A stretch of DNA of 64,000 nucleotides from Thiomonas sp. (lineage in GTDB: Bacteria; Pseudomonadota; Gammaproteobacteria; Burkholderiales; Burkholderiaceae): the NCBI GenBank assembly GCA_027443745.1, contig DAIAZB010000395.1, positions 1 to 64,000 on the forward strand. Direction: 5' to 3'. The notes beneath the pieces were generated by a model, which was given only the letters and a program-made list of their open reading frames with translations, did no database searches and was not told the DNA's origin. Positions 1 through 9,011 of the stretch are shown one piece after another. A program made the translations under genes and the position numbers. Position 1 is the first letter of the stretch. Each line of letters begins with the position of its first letter.

Positions 1-110
1 GGGTCGTCATGATGAAAAAATCGGAGTTCATCGACACGACTTGAGCTTATGTCGCAGGCGACGACACGTCAAGAAAACATGTCGTCATTCCGGCTAATTA
101 TCGACATGAC
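1..110. repeat. Clustered short repeats, possible end of an IS21-like element
   Basis: Four variants of a short motif lie close together: TCGTCATGATG at the very start, ATCGACACGACTT, CATGTCGTCATTCC and ATCGACATGACGG, in both orientations. Multiple terminal repeats of this kind occur at the ends of IS21-family elements. No istA/istB is visible here and the sequence is cut by the window edge, so this is only a suggestion. Confidence 0.3.
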
Positions 111-193
111 GGCAACGCCACTGGCACGGGAACACGACGGCCCAGTGCCCAGATTCGCCCTGTTCGGCGAGCCAAAGAATTCAGAGGAAAATC

Positions 194-235
194 AAGGCCT
201 TACAGCGCAAGCTGTGAGGCCTTTTGGCTTTTTCA
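194..235 (+). terminator. Intrinsic terminator
   Basis: A 13-bp stem with one G-U pair (AAGGCCTTACAGC / GCTGTGAGGCCTT) closes a GCAA tetraloop and is followed by a T-rich tract (TTTTGGCTTTTT). It would end transcription entering from the left edge of the window. No convincing gene lies between base 1 and the IS element that begins near 335. Confidence 0.7.
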
Positions 236-334
236 GGCCCGAAATCGGCGGTTGTCAGTGACTTTGTCAGTGGCATCCGTGTCGCGCACCGTCGGGCGTA
301 GGCCGCGCATGTCGTGCGTGGACCCCAGGAAACA

Positions 335-2268
335 GGCCACCGGAGTTCGACACCAACTGCGCCAAGCTCTTGTTTTTGTTGAGGCGGGCTAAAAAATTGC
401 CACTACAGGAGGGTCATCTGGGTGTCGCGGGTCGGTTTTTGGAGCTTGAGGGCCTGGAACAGGTCGGCCTGTCCGGCGTCGATGCTGGAGATGCCGTCGA
501 TGGGTGCGGCGTCGTTGATGCGCACGCGGTGGCGCTGGATGGCGCGCAACTGCTCGAGGGCGCGTTCGGGCGAGACCTCGACGCCGGCGAGCTTGAGGCG
601 TCCTCGCATGACCCGGTAGAGGATCAGGGCGATGAAGCACAGCATCGCGTGGGCGCGGATGCGATCCGGCAACCGGTGGAACACCGGGGCGATCTCGATC
701 TCGGATTTGAGGATCTTGAAGCCGCGCTCTATGTCGGCCAGAGCCTTGTAGCTGGCGACGACCTCCTTCGGCGCCAGGTCGGCCACGTTGGTCACCAGCA
801 GCAGCTTGCCGTCCATGAGTTCAGCTCGCGCCAGTGCCTCGTCGTCGAGGCTGTAGACGAACTGCTCGCTCTTGAGGTCCACGCGCACGATGCGCAGCAG
901 GTGCGATTCGCTGACCTCGTGATAGAAGCGCGCCGTGGCGCCGCCGTCGGAGAGCTTGCGCCCGCGGCTTCTGAGGCCGGCGTCCTGCCCGTCGAGCTTG
1001 CCCGCGAGTTGGGCGGCGCGCGCCTCGAGTTCGCGGATCCGCTCGCGCCGCCGGGCGGTCTGTTCCGCAGCCTGGGCTGGGTTGTGCGCCACGACCAGAC
1101 GCATGCCCTGCCAGCGGGCCTCGTCGATGACCTCGCTGCTGGCGCCCTCGGCCCTGACCTGGAAGGCTTGCAGCATGTCGCCGAACTCGCCGTAGCGCCG
1201 CCCGGGCACGGCCAGGATGAACTCCAGCGGCTGGCCGTCCGGCAGGGTGATGCGGCGCAGCTCCTCGATGTTGTCCAGCGAGAGCAGGCCGCGATCGGCT
1301 ACGACCACCAGGCGGCGGATGTAGCTGTACCGCTCCAGAACCTTCTTGAGCGTGGGCAGCAGCGTCGGGGCCTCAGCCTGGTTGCCCTCGAACACTTCGT
1401 GGTGGATGGGCATGCCGTCGGCGGTCTGCACCACGCCGAGCATGAACTGCCGCGCGACGATGCCCTCCTTGGCCATGCCGAACCGGCGCACATCGCCGAT
1501 CTGCTCACTCAGGCCCTCGGCGCGGATCGTGGTGAGGTCGTAGAACACCAGGGACAGATCCTGGTCGATGAGCGGGCGCAGGAGGTCGGCTACGCAGGCG
1601 TCGACGGCGTCGCGGTGATCCATCAGCGCGTCCATCGCCCGCAGCAGTTGCTGGTGGGTCAGGTCGTCGGACTTAAGGCCCGGCATGCTCACCGTCTTCA
1701 TCCAGCGCAGCACCCCAAGCTTGGAGTCGGCGTCGCACAGCCGGTTGAACACCATGGCGCGGATCGCAGGCTCCACCGGCGCGGTGAAGCGCGCACGTCG
1801 GAACACAGCGGCCAGTTCGGTGAAGCCGAGTTCGCGCCAAAGCTGATCCAGGGCCCAGACGTCCCCAAGAGCCAGGGCCGATTCGAACTGCACCTGCGGC
1901 GCGGCAGCGTCGCCGCCATCGAGCTTGCGCCCCTTGGCCTGCGCCAGGCGGTTGAGCATCGCGTCGACCGCGCCCCCGTCCTCGTCGAGACGCCCAAGCG
2001 TGGCCACCGTACGCTGCCGCGGGTGGCCGGTCTCGTCGCGAAACGCCTCGACGAGCTGGACGTAGCGACGCCCCTTGGACTGGGTGAACTTGAGGAACAT
2101 GGAGGCGCCAGTGTACAGGAACGTCGCGCTCCGGATGCCTTTACAAAAAGGTCACGAAGTTGCCATTACACGAGACCCGCGGAAAACGCGCGCAAACCCT
2201 TGATTCATATAGACCGCACCCCCCGAAAATCGTCGCTTCTGGGCTTCAGATGTCGAACTCTGGTGGCC
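335..2268 (-). mobile_element. IS1634-family insertion sequence, copy 1
   Basis: Imperfect terminal inverted repeats are visible: GGCCACCGGAGTTCGACACC at the left and the complement of GGCCACCAGAGTTCGACATC at the right. The same core (GGCCMCC-AGTTCGAC) bounds the two other IS1634-type copies in this window. The element carries one intact transposase and its right end abuts the AraC-type gene. I could not identify a clear target duplication. Confidence 0.75.
403..2100 (-). CDS. IS1634-family transposase (copy 1)
   Basis: 565-residue DDE-type transposase. The N-terminus (MFLKFTQSKGRRYVQLVEAF), the block LVFYDLTTI, the motif VADRGLLSLDN near the middle and the C-terminal segment with IERGFKILKSEIEIAPVFHR match the organisation of the two related transposases at 19356-21050 and 23754-25446, from which it is clearly diverged. 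The length is normal for the family (about 560 residues) and no frameshift is seen, so it could be active. The long open frame on the opposite strand is a GC-rich shadow. Confidence 0.95.
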   Translation of the reverse strand: MFLKFTQSKGRRYVQLVEAFRDETGHPRQRTVATLGRLDEDGGAVDAMLNRLAQAKGRKLDGGDAAAPQVQFESALALGDVWALDQLWRELGFTELAAVFRRARFTAPVEPAIRAMVFNRLCDADSKLGVLRWMKTVSMPGLKSDDLTHQQLLRAMDALMDHRDAVDACVADLLRPLIDQDLSLVFYDLTTIRAEGLSEQIGDVRRFGMAKEGIVARQFMLGVVQTADGMPIHHEVFEGNQAEAPTLLPTLKKVLERYSYIRRLVVVADRGLLSLDNIEELRRITLPDGQPLEFILAVPGRRYGEFGDMLQAFQVRAEGASSEVIDEARWQGMRLVVAHNPAQAAEQTARRRERIRELEARAAQLAGKLDGQDAGLRSRGRKLSDGGATARFYHEVSESHLLRIVRVDLKSEQFVYSLDDEALARAELMDGKLLLVTNVADLAPKEVVASYKALADIERGFKILKSEIEIAPVFHRLPDRIRAHAMLCFIALILYRVMRGRLKLAGVEVSPERALEQLRAIQRHRVRINDAAPIDGISSIDAGQADLFQALKLQKPTRDTQMTLL

Positions 2269-3176
2269 AGGTCGTCCTGGAGAATGGCGGCCATGGCGGC
2301 CGTCTGGCCCAGCACGCGAGATTCAGCCGGCTTTGGTTGGCCCAACTGTCGGTCCGGCCGCAGTCGATCACCCACGGGGTCCCCGATCTCCGCGCTCTAA
2401 CGGCCGAGGAGCGCGCATCGGTTGTCGCTCATGTTGTCGTCGAGGGCGACGGATTCATCGAGCAGAATGGCGCCCGCCTCTCGTTTGGCGCAGGCGACAT
2501 CTCATTCCGCAACCTCGCCGAGCCCTCGCGCGTCGTGTTCCAGACCCCAGGCAGCTTCTACGCCATACGTCTGCCGGCAGCGATCATGCGGATCCATCGT
2601 GCGGACCAGGCGAAGTCCAGCCATCTTGCACCGCGGATCACGCATGGCGCCGCTCTGCCGGCGGAGATGGCGCATCGCCTGTTGTCCGGTATGACCATGG
2701 ACGGCTCGTGTGGTGCCGCTGATTTCTACATGTCGTTCGCACTCCCCTGGCTGTTCGCTGCTGCCTATCACGGGGAGGCTGGAGCAGTGCCGGCAATCCG
2801 GGCCGCCAATGAAGTGCGCTGGCAGCAAGTTCTTGAATACCTCGAACACCACCTCTACGACGCGGACGAGCTGTCCGCTGGCGCCTGCGCGCGAGCGATC
2901 GGCGTTTCGGAACGCTACCTTCACCGGTTGTTCGCTCTACGAGGACTGCGCTTCTCCCGGATCGTCTTGGCCAAGCGCCTCGAGGCCGCGCATGCAATGC
3001 TCCAGTGCGAGGCCTTCCGGGAGCAGGCAATCGCCTCCATCGCCTATCAATGCGGCTTCAAGGATCCTGCCCATTTCAGCAGGCTGTTCAGGGCGCGTTA
3101 CGGGGAGTCGCCAAAGAGTTGCCGCGAGAGAAGTCAAGACACTCGGCGGCAGCGAGTCTGGCCGACTAAGCGCTAG
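2250..3176 (+). CDS. AraC-family transcriptional regulator, 5' end replaced by IS
   Basis: The last third carries the paired helix-turn-helix of AraC/XylS regulators: ARAIGVSERYLHRLF for the first helix pair and IASIAYQCGFKDPAHFSRLF for the second, ending with a family-typical YGESP. The N-terminal part resembles the AraC-binding-like sensory domain (VEGDGFIEQNGARLSFGAGD). The only upstream ATG (MSNSGG) is encoded by the inverted repeat of the IS1634 element, so the native start was probably lost and a hybrid N-terminus created. An internal start is also possible. Its target is unknown; nothing next to it is divergent. Confidence 0.75.
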   Translation: MSNSGGQVVLENGGHGGRLAQHARFSRLWLAQLSVRPQSITHGVPDLRALTAEERASVVAHVVVEGDGFIEQNGARLSFGAGDISFRNLAEPSRVVFQTPGSFYAIRLPAAIMRIHRADQAKSSHLAPRITHGAALPAEMAHRLLSGMTMDGSCGAADFYMSFALPWLFAAAYHGEAGAVPAIRAANEVRWQQVLEYLEHHLYDADELSAGACARAIGVSERYLHRLFALRGLRFSRIVLAKRLEAAHAMLQCEAFREQAIASIAYQCGFKDPAHFSRLFRARYGESPKSCRERSQDTRRQRVWPTKR

Positions 3177-3441
3177 TGAGACGCGCTTATCACACCTGCC
3201 GCTGCCCCGTCCAACTTCTCCTTCCTCGGCTGCGTATTCTGATCAAAGCCACCACTGAATCGGGTCCAAGTTCGCCGCGCGTTTCAGTTCAAGCAAACTA
3301 CCGCTCCCGATACACGTCTGCCAAGACGCGTGCATCGGTCGGACACATCGGTTGGACCTCTGCAGCACTGTTGCCGTCGCGCCAAGTGACCGATCATCGA
3401 CGCCGCCCCATCAACTTGTCGCGGCTCGGTTGACAGAGCGG

Positions 3442-4542
3442 TTAAGCATCGCTGCCTGCATAGGCACCTATCTTTCTCCCAACATCCAGAAGACGCTTTA
3501 CGTCAAATAGCGGCAACCCATACAAGAAACTTGGACTCACCTCATCTGTTTTCTTTCCTGGAGCCGAATGTTGATGAATAGGGAAAAACTTGAGGTCATG
3601 ATGATCGGGTGCCGAGTCGGCGCGATAGCGCTCCTTTTTTACCCCTGGTTCGTAGAGCATGTACGCATAGTCGGTGAGTGAGCCTATGCGAAGAAGCCAC
3701 TTCCAGCCCGACCCCAATTCAATCCAAAGATGCCAACCCCTCTCCCTCTTTTCAGTACCAGCCATCTTCCCAAGAAGCTCTGTTGCTACTGTAGAGTGAA
3801 CGAAGGGAATCAGGTCATCAGAGATGTCCGTAGATTTCTCAAGGTGCCCCCAATCGATTGACATGTGAAAGAGCGAAGCAATGAAGGAAAAAATGCTCGG
3901 ATGGCGTTTTGCTTCCTCGAGGTGGTCTCGACATACTGGTAGCTGCACCATCATGGCCTGGTTAATGTCGCCAAATGTGGTCGCTGCATAGCAATGGGCT
4001 TCTTCACCGCACATCACACAGCCATCCCCTCGACTCAGAATCATGGCTCGATCTACGCTTGTGTTCGCCAGCCGCCCATTGACGAACTCCGTGGGTAATT
4101 CGGTTGCCTTTGTCTTTGCCGCGTACCATCGGTTGAAACTTGCTAATGCGTCTGCGGTATTAAGAATCCCGTACAGTGTTTCAGCGTCTTTCACTTTTCG
4201 CGTGCACTTGCAGTACTGCTCCGGAGATATGGCAGATTTACTTGGTTGAAAACGGTATGTTCTGATGTACCCACAATCAACCGTTGCTGGAAACACGAGC
4301 ACCCACTCCCTTTCACGTTCGAGTAAGTAAGCATCAAGACATTCAACCGAGAGCTCTTGCCAGAATCTAGGTTGATGCGTGCAGAGGTCTAGCACAAAAG
4401 GGAGGCGTTTCTCGATGGAGTCAAAATTCTTAAATGCGAGCATCGATATCCTCGCCTCAATAATTTCCGCAGTTATTTCAGACGGGTTTAAAGGAGAAAA
4501 CGCAGAATCAATATTAAGCAAGGGTGGGGTGGACTTCATCAT
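3442..4542 (-). CDS. Hypothetical protein with a Cys-rich, HNH/zinc-finger-like core
   Basis: 366 residues starting at tandem ATG codons (MMKSTPP); the frame stays open upstream into the IS256 end, but that part is not coding. The middle holds a possible zinc site: CVMCGEEAHC about 190 residues in, followed by LPVCRDHLEEAKRHP, like the Cys/His arrangement of HNH-type or treble-clef proteins. I do not recognise the family. Base composition is visibly more AT-rich than the neighbouring transfer genes, suggesting separate acquisition. It faces the AraC gene convergently and lies between two IS elements. A metal-binding nuclease-like role is a guess. Confidence 0.6.
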   Translation of the reverse strand: MMKSTPPLLNIDSAFSPLNPSEITAEIIEARISMLAFKNFDSIEKRLPFVLDLCTHQPRFWQELSVECLDAYLLEREREWVLVFPATVDCGYIRTYRFQPSKSAISPEQYCKCTRKVKDAETLYGILNTADALASFNRWYAAKTKATELPTEFVNGRLANTSVDRAMILSRGDGCVMCGEEAHCYAATTFGDINQAMMVQLPVCRDHLEEAKRHPSIFSFIASLFHMSIDWGHLEKSTDISDDLIPFVHSTVATELLGKMAGTEKRERGWHLWIELGSGWKWLLRIGSLTDYAYMLYEPGVKKERYRADSAPDHHDLKFFPIHQHSAPGKKTDEVSPSFLYGLPLFDVKRLLDVGRKIGAYAGSDA

Positions 4543-4810
4543 TATATTCAAACTGATTGAGTGACGCTTAACTTGTTTTCGAGTGATAGTTCTACCACAT
4601 AAACTCTGAATGCCAAATGAATTGCCCTGCAAGTTGCCGCTCATAATCAAGAACCAGCCACAAGTAAAAATAACAAGATGGAAAAATCCGCAGCAGACGG
4701 CATATTGGGCTGATGCTATCCATGTGGCACCTAGGTGTAAAGGATACCGTCCCGTCCGAATGGCCACTATCGGGATCGGATGGCGGCCGGCCGCTCTTAG
4801 CCGGCACGAG

Positions 4811-6235
4811 GGTAATGTCCCAGGAAGTGGTGTAAGTCTTTGAGAGCAAGGCAAGGCGCGGAGGGCGTAGCCCGAAGCGGCTTGCCTTGCTTCGGTCGTC
4901 CCTGGTGTTGGGGGTGGCCATCGTGAAGTCCGGATAAGGTTGAGGTGCGACCCACCAATCCATATCTGAAGGAAACCACGATGACCAACGCAACTATCGC
5001 ACTGAACGCGCTCGCTGAGAAGGGAGCCGACATCGACGTGCTGCGCCAGATGGTGCAGTTCATGGCCCAGCGCCTCATGGAGATCGACGTCGAGGGGCGC
5101 TGCGGCGCCGGCTATGACGAGAAGAGCGCCGCCCGTCTGAACAGCCGCAACGGCTACCGCGAGCGCACCTGGGACACGCGCGCGGGCAGTGTTGAGCTCA
5201 AGATCCCCAAGCTGCGTCAGGGCAGCTACTTCCCCGAGTTCCTGGAGCCGCGGCGAACCGCCGAGAAGGCGCTCACCGCCGTGATCCAGGATGCCTACGT
5301 GCAAGGGATCTCGACGCGCTCGGTGGACGACCTGGTCAAGGCCCTGGGCATGAGCGGCGTCTCCAAGAGCCAGGTCTCGCGCTGTGCTGCGAACTCGATG
5401 AGCAGGTCGGCGCCTTCCTGAATCGTCAGATCGAGGGCGACTGGCCGTATCTCTGGATCGATGCCACCTACGTCAAGACGCGGGAGGCCGGCCGTATCGT
5501 CAGCGTGGCCGTCATAATCGCTGTGGGCGTCAACACCGAAGGCCAGCGCGAGGTGTTGGGCATGAAGGTCGGTGCCTCGGAGGCCGAGCCGTTCTGGACG
5601 GAGTTCCTGCGCAGCCTCAACCGCCGCGGCCTGCGCGGCGTCAAGCTCGTCATCAGCGACAGCCACGAGGGCATCAAGGCCGCCGTCTCCAAGGTGCTCA
5701 AAGCGACCTGGCAGCGCTGCCGAGTGCACTTCATGCGCAACGCCCTGGCCCACGCCGGCAAGACGCAGCGCCGCATGGTGTCGGCTGCGATCGGCACCGT
5801 GTTCGTGCAGGACAGTGCCGACGCCGCTCGTGACCAGTGGCGCACAGTGGCCGACCAGTTGCGGGGCAAGTTCCCCAAGCTGGGAACCTTGATGGACGAT
5901 GCCGAGCACGACGTGCTGGCGTTCATGACGTTCCCGAAGGCGCATTGGACCCAGATCTACTCGACCAATCCGCTGGAACGATTGAACGCCGAGATCAAGC
6001 GCCGCACCAACGTCGTGGGCATCTTCCCCAACGACGCATCGATTACCAGGCTGGTCGGCGCCATGATGCTCGAGCAGAACGACGAGTGGGCGCTCAACCG
6101 CCGTTACATGCAGCTTGAGGGCTTGCAAACCCTCTGCGATACTGTCCCAACTCGGCTGTCCGCTGTGGCACGCTGAGTCTCGTGTACCTCAGCCTGTCCG
6201 GGCTGTGGACCTACACCACGCGCTGGGACGCGACC
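4811..6235 (+). mobile_element. IS256-family insertion sequence with 8-bp target duplication
   Basis: The ends GGTAATGTCCCAG...GTGGTGTAAGTC (left) and the complement of GGTCGCGTCCCAG...GTGGTGTAGGTC (right) are imperfect inverted repeats. The 8 bases GGCACGAG directly flank both ends (4803-4810 and 6236-6243), the target-duplication length known for IS256. The element is 1425 bp. Its insertion point is downstream of traF; no gene is evidently interrupted. The transposase is frameshifted. Confidence 0.9.
4981..6176 (+). pseudogene. IS256-family (Mutator-type) transposase, frameshifted
   Basis: The first frame encodes the N-terminal half up to [13 protein letters not shown] (about 5390). The remainder continues in another frame from [28 protein letters not shown] to the end. 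The DDE region is recognisable: WIDATYVK carries the first Asp, VISDSHEGIKAAV the second, and the C-terminal YSTNPLERLNAEIKRR block the Glu helix. The family has a single open frame without programmed shifting, so this copy is probably dead. A sequencing error at one base cannot be excluded. Confidence 0.9.
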
Positions 6236-6417
6236 GGCACGAGCCCTTCGGTGGCGCGGCGCCTCCAAGACAGATGATCGGACGCATGGCGTGCGGTGAC
6301 AACCATCGACACCCCTGCCCAGGTAATCGAGCGGTGAGGCCCGTTCGGGCAGCAAGGCGCGACGAATCCTCCCGATGGCAATGCACCATGGCCGAATCAA
6401 TCACCCTGACACCAGCC

Positions 6418-7008
6418 TCAGTCGTGGTCAACCCGCCGAACATCGGCCCGTGCGACCACCCCCCAATATCGGCTATCGAAGCTCTGCGCGGCCAGCGCCG
6501 GCTGCGCACCGCCGCCATACACCCAGTACTCGCTTGACCCGAGCGTGAACACGCGCACTTGGTGCGGAAGCTGTAGCGTGGGCCAGGTCGCTGGCCGGGC
6601 AAGTTGGGCGCTGTAGGGGATCGGGCGTCCGTTGATCGAAACGCCATGCAGGGTGACGTCGACCCGATCACCGGGCACGCCGACCACTTGCTTGAACATC
6701 GGCATGCCGCCGCCCGTGCAGTCTCCCTTCATGTAGAAGGGAAATCGCGCCGGCGTGATGTTGGCTGGCGGGCAGAACTCGATGAGCGCGCCCCGCCGGA
6801 TCACGGTCGATGGCTGGATCGCCGCGAGCCGATAGATGCCGAGAGGTTCGCTTTCCGTCAGGTTCATGCGCCAGCCGGACCCCCAGATGGCGTCCGCTGC
6901 GCCCAGCAAACCCGCGACGGTGCCGATGGCAAACAGCATTCGCCGGCGCCATCGACGCGGGGCAACCGGCCGGGGCAGCGCGCGTTCGGACGTGTGGGCG
7001 AAGGACAT
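6418..7008 (-). CDS. traF: Conjugal transfer signal peptidase TraF (S26 family)
   Basis: 196-residue inner-membrane serine peptidase of the RP4 TraF/LepB type, which matures and cyclises the conjugative pilin. An N-terminal membrane segment (MLFAIGTVAGLLGAADAIWG) follows a basic leader. Family motifs follow: SEPLGIYRL with the catalytic Ser, MFKQVVGVPGD with the general-base Lys, and a late SFDSRYWGVV. The ATG is one base after the stop of traG, so the two are co-translated, as in RP4 where traG precedes traF. No trbC pilin gene is visible in the window, so its substrate is missing or elsewhere. Confidence 0.85.
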   Translation of the reverse strand: MSFAHTSERALPRPVAPRRWRRRMLFAIGTVAGLLGAADAIWGSGWRMNLTESEPLGIYRLAAIQPSTVIRRGALIEFCPPANITPARFPFYMKGDCTGGGMPMFKQVVGVPGDRVDVTLHGVSINGRPIPYSAQLARPATWPTLQLPHQVRVFTLGSSEYWVYGGGAQPALAAQSFDSRYWGVVARADVRRVDHD

Positions 7009-7009
7009 G

Positions 7010-8944
7010 TCACACGCCTCGTCCGGTCGATGTGGCGCAACCCAGCTTGATGCGCTCCGCCAGCGCCGCGTCGGTGTAGTACTTGATCTTCCGGCAGTAG
7101 ACCGGCGCGTGCCCAGCGACGAACACCAATTCGTCATCCGGCGGCAACCGCATGCACTCGTCGGCGGTGAGCAGCGGGCGTTGCACGATCTGCTCGTTGG
7201 TATTGACGTGCTGCAGCACCACCGCCAGGCGGCTTCCGCTGTACTGGCGCTGGGTATGGCTCACGGTGGCCTGCCCGGCCATCTTCGAGAGCAACTCGGC
7301 GGTCTCGACCTTGTTGGGTGCATAGGCCACGCGGATGTGGCAGTTGCTGATGATGGATTCATCCTTGCCGTAGGCCGCGAAGAGCTGGCTCAGATCCTGC
7401 ACGATCAGCAGCGCCTTGAGGCCGTAGCCTGCAACGAAGGCCAACGCTTCCTGAAAGATGTCGAGCTTGCCCAGCGACGGAAACTCGTCGAGCAGAAGTA
7501 GCAAGCGGTGCGGGTAGCGGCTCCTGCCGGCACCGCCTGCATCGAAGTCCATGCCCTCCGTGAGGCGCCGCACCACCTGGTTGATCACCAGGCGCAGCAG
7601 CGGCTTGAGGCGATCCTTGTCGCTCGGGGGCACCACCAGATAGAACGCCGTCTTCTCCTTCGCTGGCTTGCCGTCGACATCGATGCCCCCCATGAGACTT
7701 TCCAGGGTGAAGTCCGACACGCGAGTGTTGTCGGCGACGATCGGGTCGCGGTAAAGCGAGAGGAATGACAGCGCGGTGGAGAGCACGCCTGAGGCTTCGT
7801 TCGGCGCCTTGTTGAGGAAGGACTGGCTGGCCTGCGCCACCGCCGACCAACCGGTGCGGGCGTGCGCGTCCTGTGTCGAGTCGACGCGCTCGAGGGCCAC
7901 GTCGCGGATGTAGGTCATCACGGCCTGCGAGCCTTCAAGCGGGTCCGTGTCCTCGGCCTGGTTACGCGCCGCGGATTCCTGCGCGATATCACGGATCGGC
8001 CCGCCGTCGGACAAAATGGCCTGCACGGTGTGCAGGCAGCGCAGCCGTGCATCGACGCCCCGCGGATCCCAGTACAGCAGCACGAATAGCACCACGCCGG
8101 TCATCAGATCGAAACCGGTCTTCGCCCAGTGATCGTTCAGCCCCTTGCCGTCCGGGTCGACGATCATCGTGGCGATGTTCTGCACATCCTTGACCAGATT
8201 GCCATCCATGCGAATCTCCTGCAGCGGGTTGAAGCGCGCAGAGTCCGGCGAGCTCGGATCGAACTTGATGGCGCGCTGTCCGAGCACCTTCTGGCGGAAT
8301 CCGCTGGTCAGTGCCCAGTTCTCGCCCTTGATGTCGTGCACCAGGACCGATTGGTCCCAGTTCAGCAGGGTCGGAATGACGATGCCCACGCCCTTGCCCG
8401 AACGGGTCGGCGCGAACACCATCATGTGCTCAGGCCCCTTGTGGCGCAGGTAGCGCACGACGCCCCTGTCTTCCAAGGCTCCGAACAGCACGCCGCCCTT
8501 GTTCCCGTCGTCGGGCAGGATGCCCGCGGCCGCGACCTCGGGCGCGCCGGCCCAATGCGCGGAGCCGTGAAGATCGTTGCGTTCGGCATCGGCCTTACGG
8601 GTGCGGCGGTAGGCGATGGCGACGGGCAACACCAGGGAGAAGAAGCCCCCGACACCCATGATCAGGTGCGCCCGCTCAAAGATGGTCATCACCGCCGTGC
8701 CGAATTCGATCCGGTTGAATTTCCACGTCCAGACCAGGATGTCGGTCGGGCTGTAGAGCAGTGGCCGGATCAGGGGCGTTCCAAGTGCCGGGCTGAAACC
8801 CAGCGCCCAGGCGGCGTACTCGGTCGCCGCCCAGGTCGACATCAGCACAATCAGGGCAAACAACCCCAAACCGGTCCAGACGAAGCGGGTGATGTCCTTC
8901 TGTGCTTTTGGGATGTGATAGAGGGCGTCAGACGGAGTGCTCAT
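7010..8944 (-). CDS. traG: Type IV coupling protein TraG/VirD4
   Basis: 644-residue hexameric DNA-pumping ATPase linking the relaxosome to the mating channel. Two N-terminal membrane segments lie near residues 22-48 and 85-112. The Walker A motif APTRSGKGVGIVIPTL starts at residue 178 and Walker B is RLLLLLDEFPSLGKL. The conserved downstream segment IVQDLSQLFAAYGKDESI is present. Start chosen at MSTPSDALYH, where family members begin; upstream codons are a GC-rich frame extension. It lies between the ArdC-like gene and traF on the same strand. Confidence 0.95.
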   Translation of the reverse strand: MSTPSDALYHIPKAQKDITRFVWTGLGLFALIVLMSTWAATEYAAWALGFSPALGTPLIRPLLYSPTDILVWTWKFNRIEFGTAVMTIFERAHLIMGVGGFFSLVLPVAIAYRRTRKADAERNDLHGSAHWAGAPEVAAAGILPDDGNKGGVLFGALEDRGVVRYLRHKGPEHMMVFAPTRSGKGVGIVIPTLLNWDQSVLVHDIKGENWALTSGFRQKVLGQRAIKFDPSSPDSARFNPLQEIRMDGNLVKDVQNIATMIVDPDGKGLNDHWAKTGFDLMTGVVLFVLLYWDPRGVDARLRCLHTVQAILSDGGPIRDIAQESAARNQAEDTDPLEGSQAVMTYIRDVALERVDSTQDAHARTGWSAVAQASQSFLNKAPNEASGVLSTALSFLSLYRDPIVADNTRVSDFTLESLMGGIDVDGKPAKEKTAFYLVVPPSDKDRLKPLLRLVINQVVRRLTEGMDFDAGGAGRSRYPHRLLLLLDEFPSLGKLDIFQEALAFVAGYGLKALLIVQDLSQLFAAYGKDESIISNCHIRVAYAPNKVETAELLSKMAGQATVSHTQRQYSGSRLAVVLQHVNTNEQIVQRPLLTADECMRLPPDDELVFVAGHAPVYCRKIKYYTDAALAERIKLGCATSTGRGV

Positions 8945-9011
8945 GAGGTATGCCGCGGAGGTTGTGAGGAAACCCTGGCAAAGCAGGCGGACCGACCGGG
9001 GTACGGCGATG

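Noticed and set aside
49..261. 70-codon frame at the left edge
   Set aside because: It runs through the terminator hairpin and the short repeats and shows no ribosome site or protein-like pattern.
240..266. TGTCAGTGACTTTGTCAG as a lux-box
   Set aside because: Half-sites are direct rather than inverted at the needed spacing and no gene follows.
370..2400. Very long plus-strand open frame opposite the IS1634 transposase
   Set aside because: It is the GC-rich antisense shadow of the transposase; the same kind of frame appears opposite copies 2 and 3.
3176..3433. 85-codon frame after the AraC gene
   Set aside because: Compositionally random translation overlapping the end of araC; no coupling that would support it.
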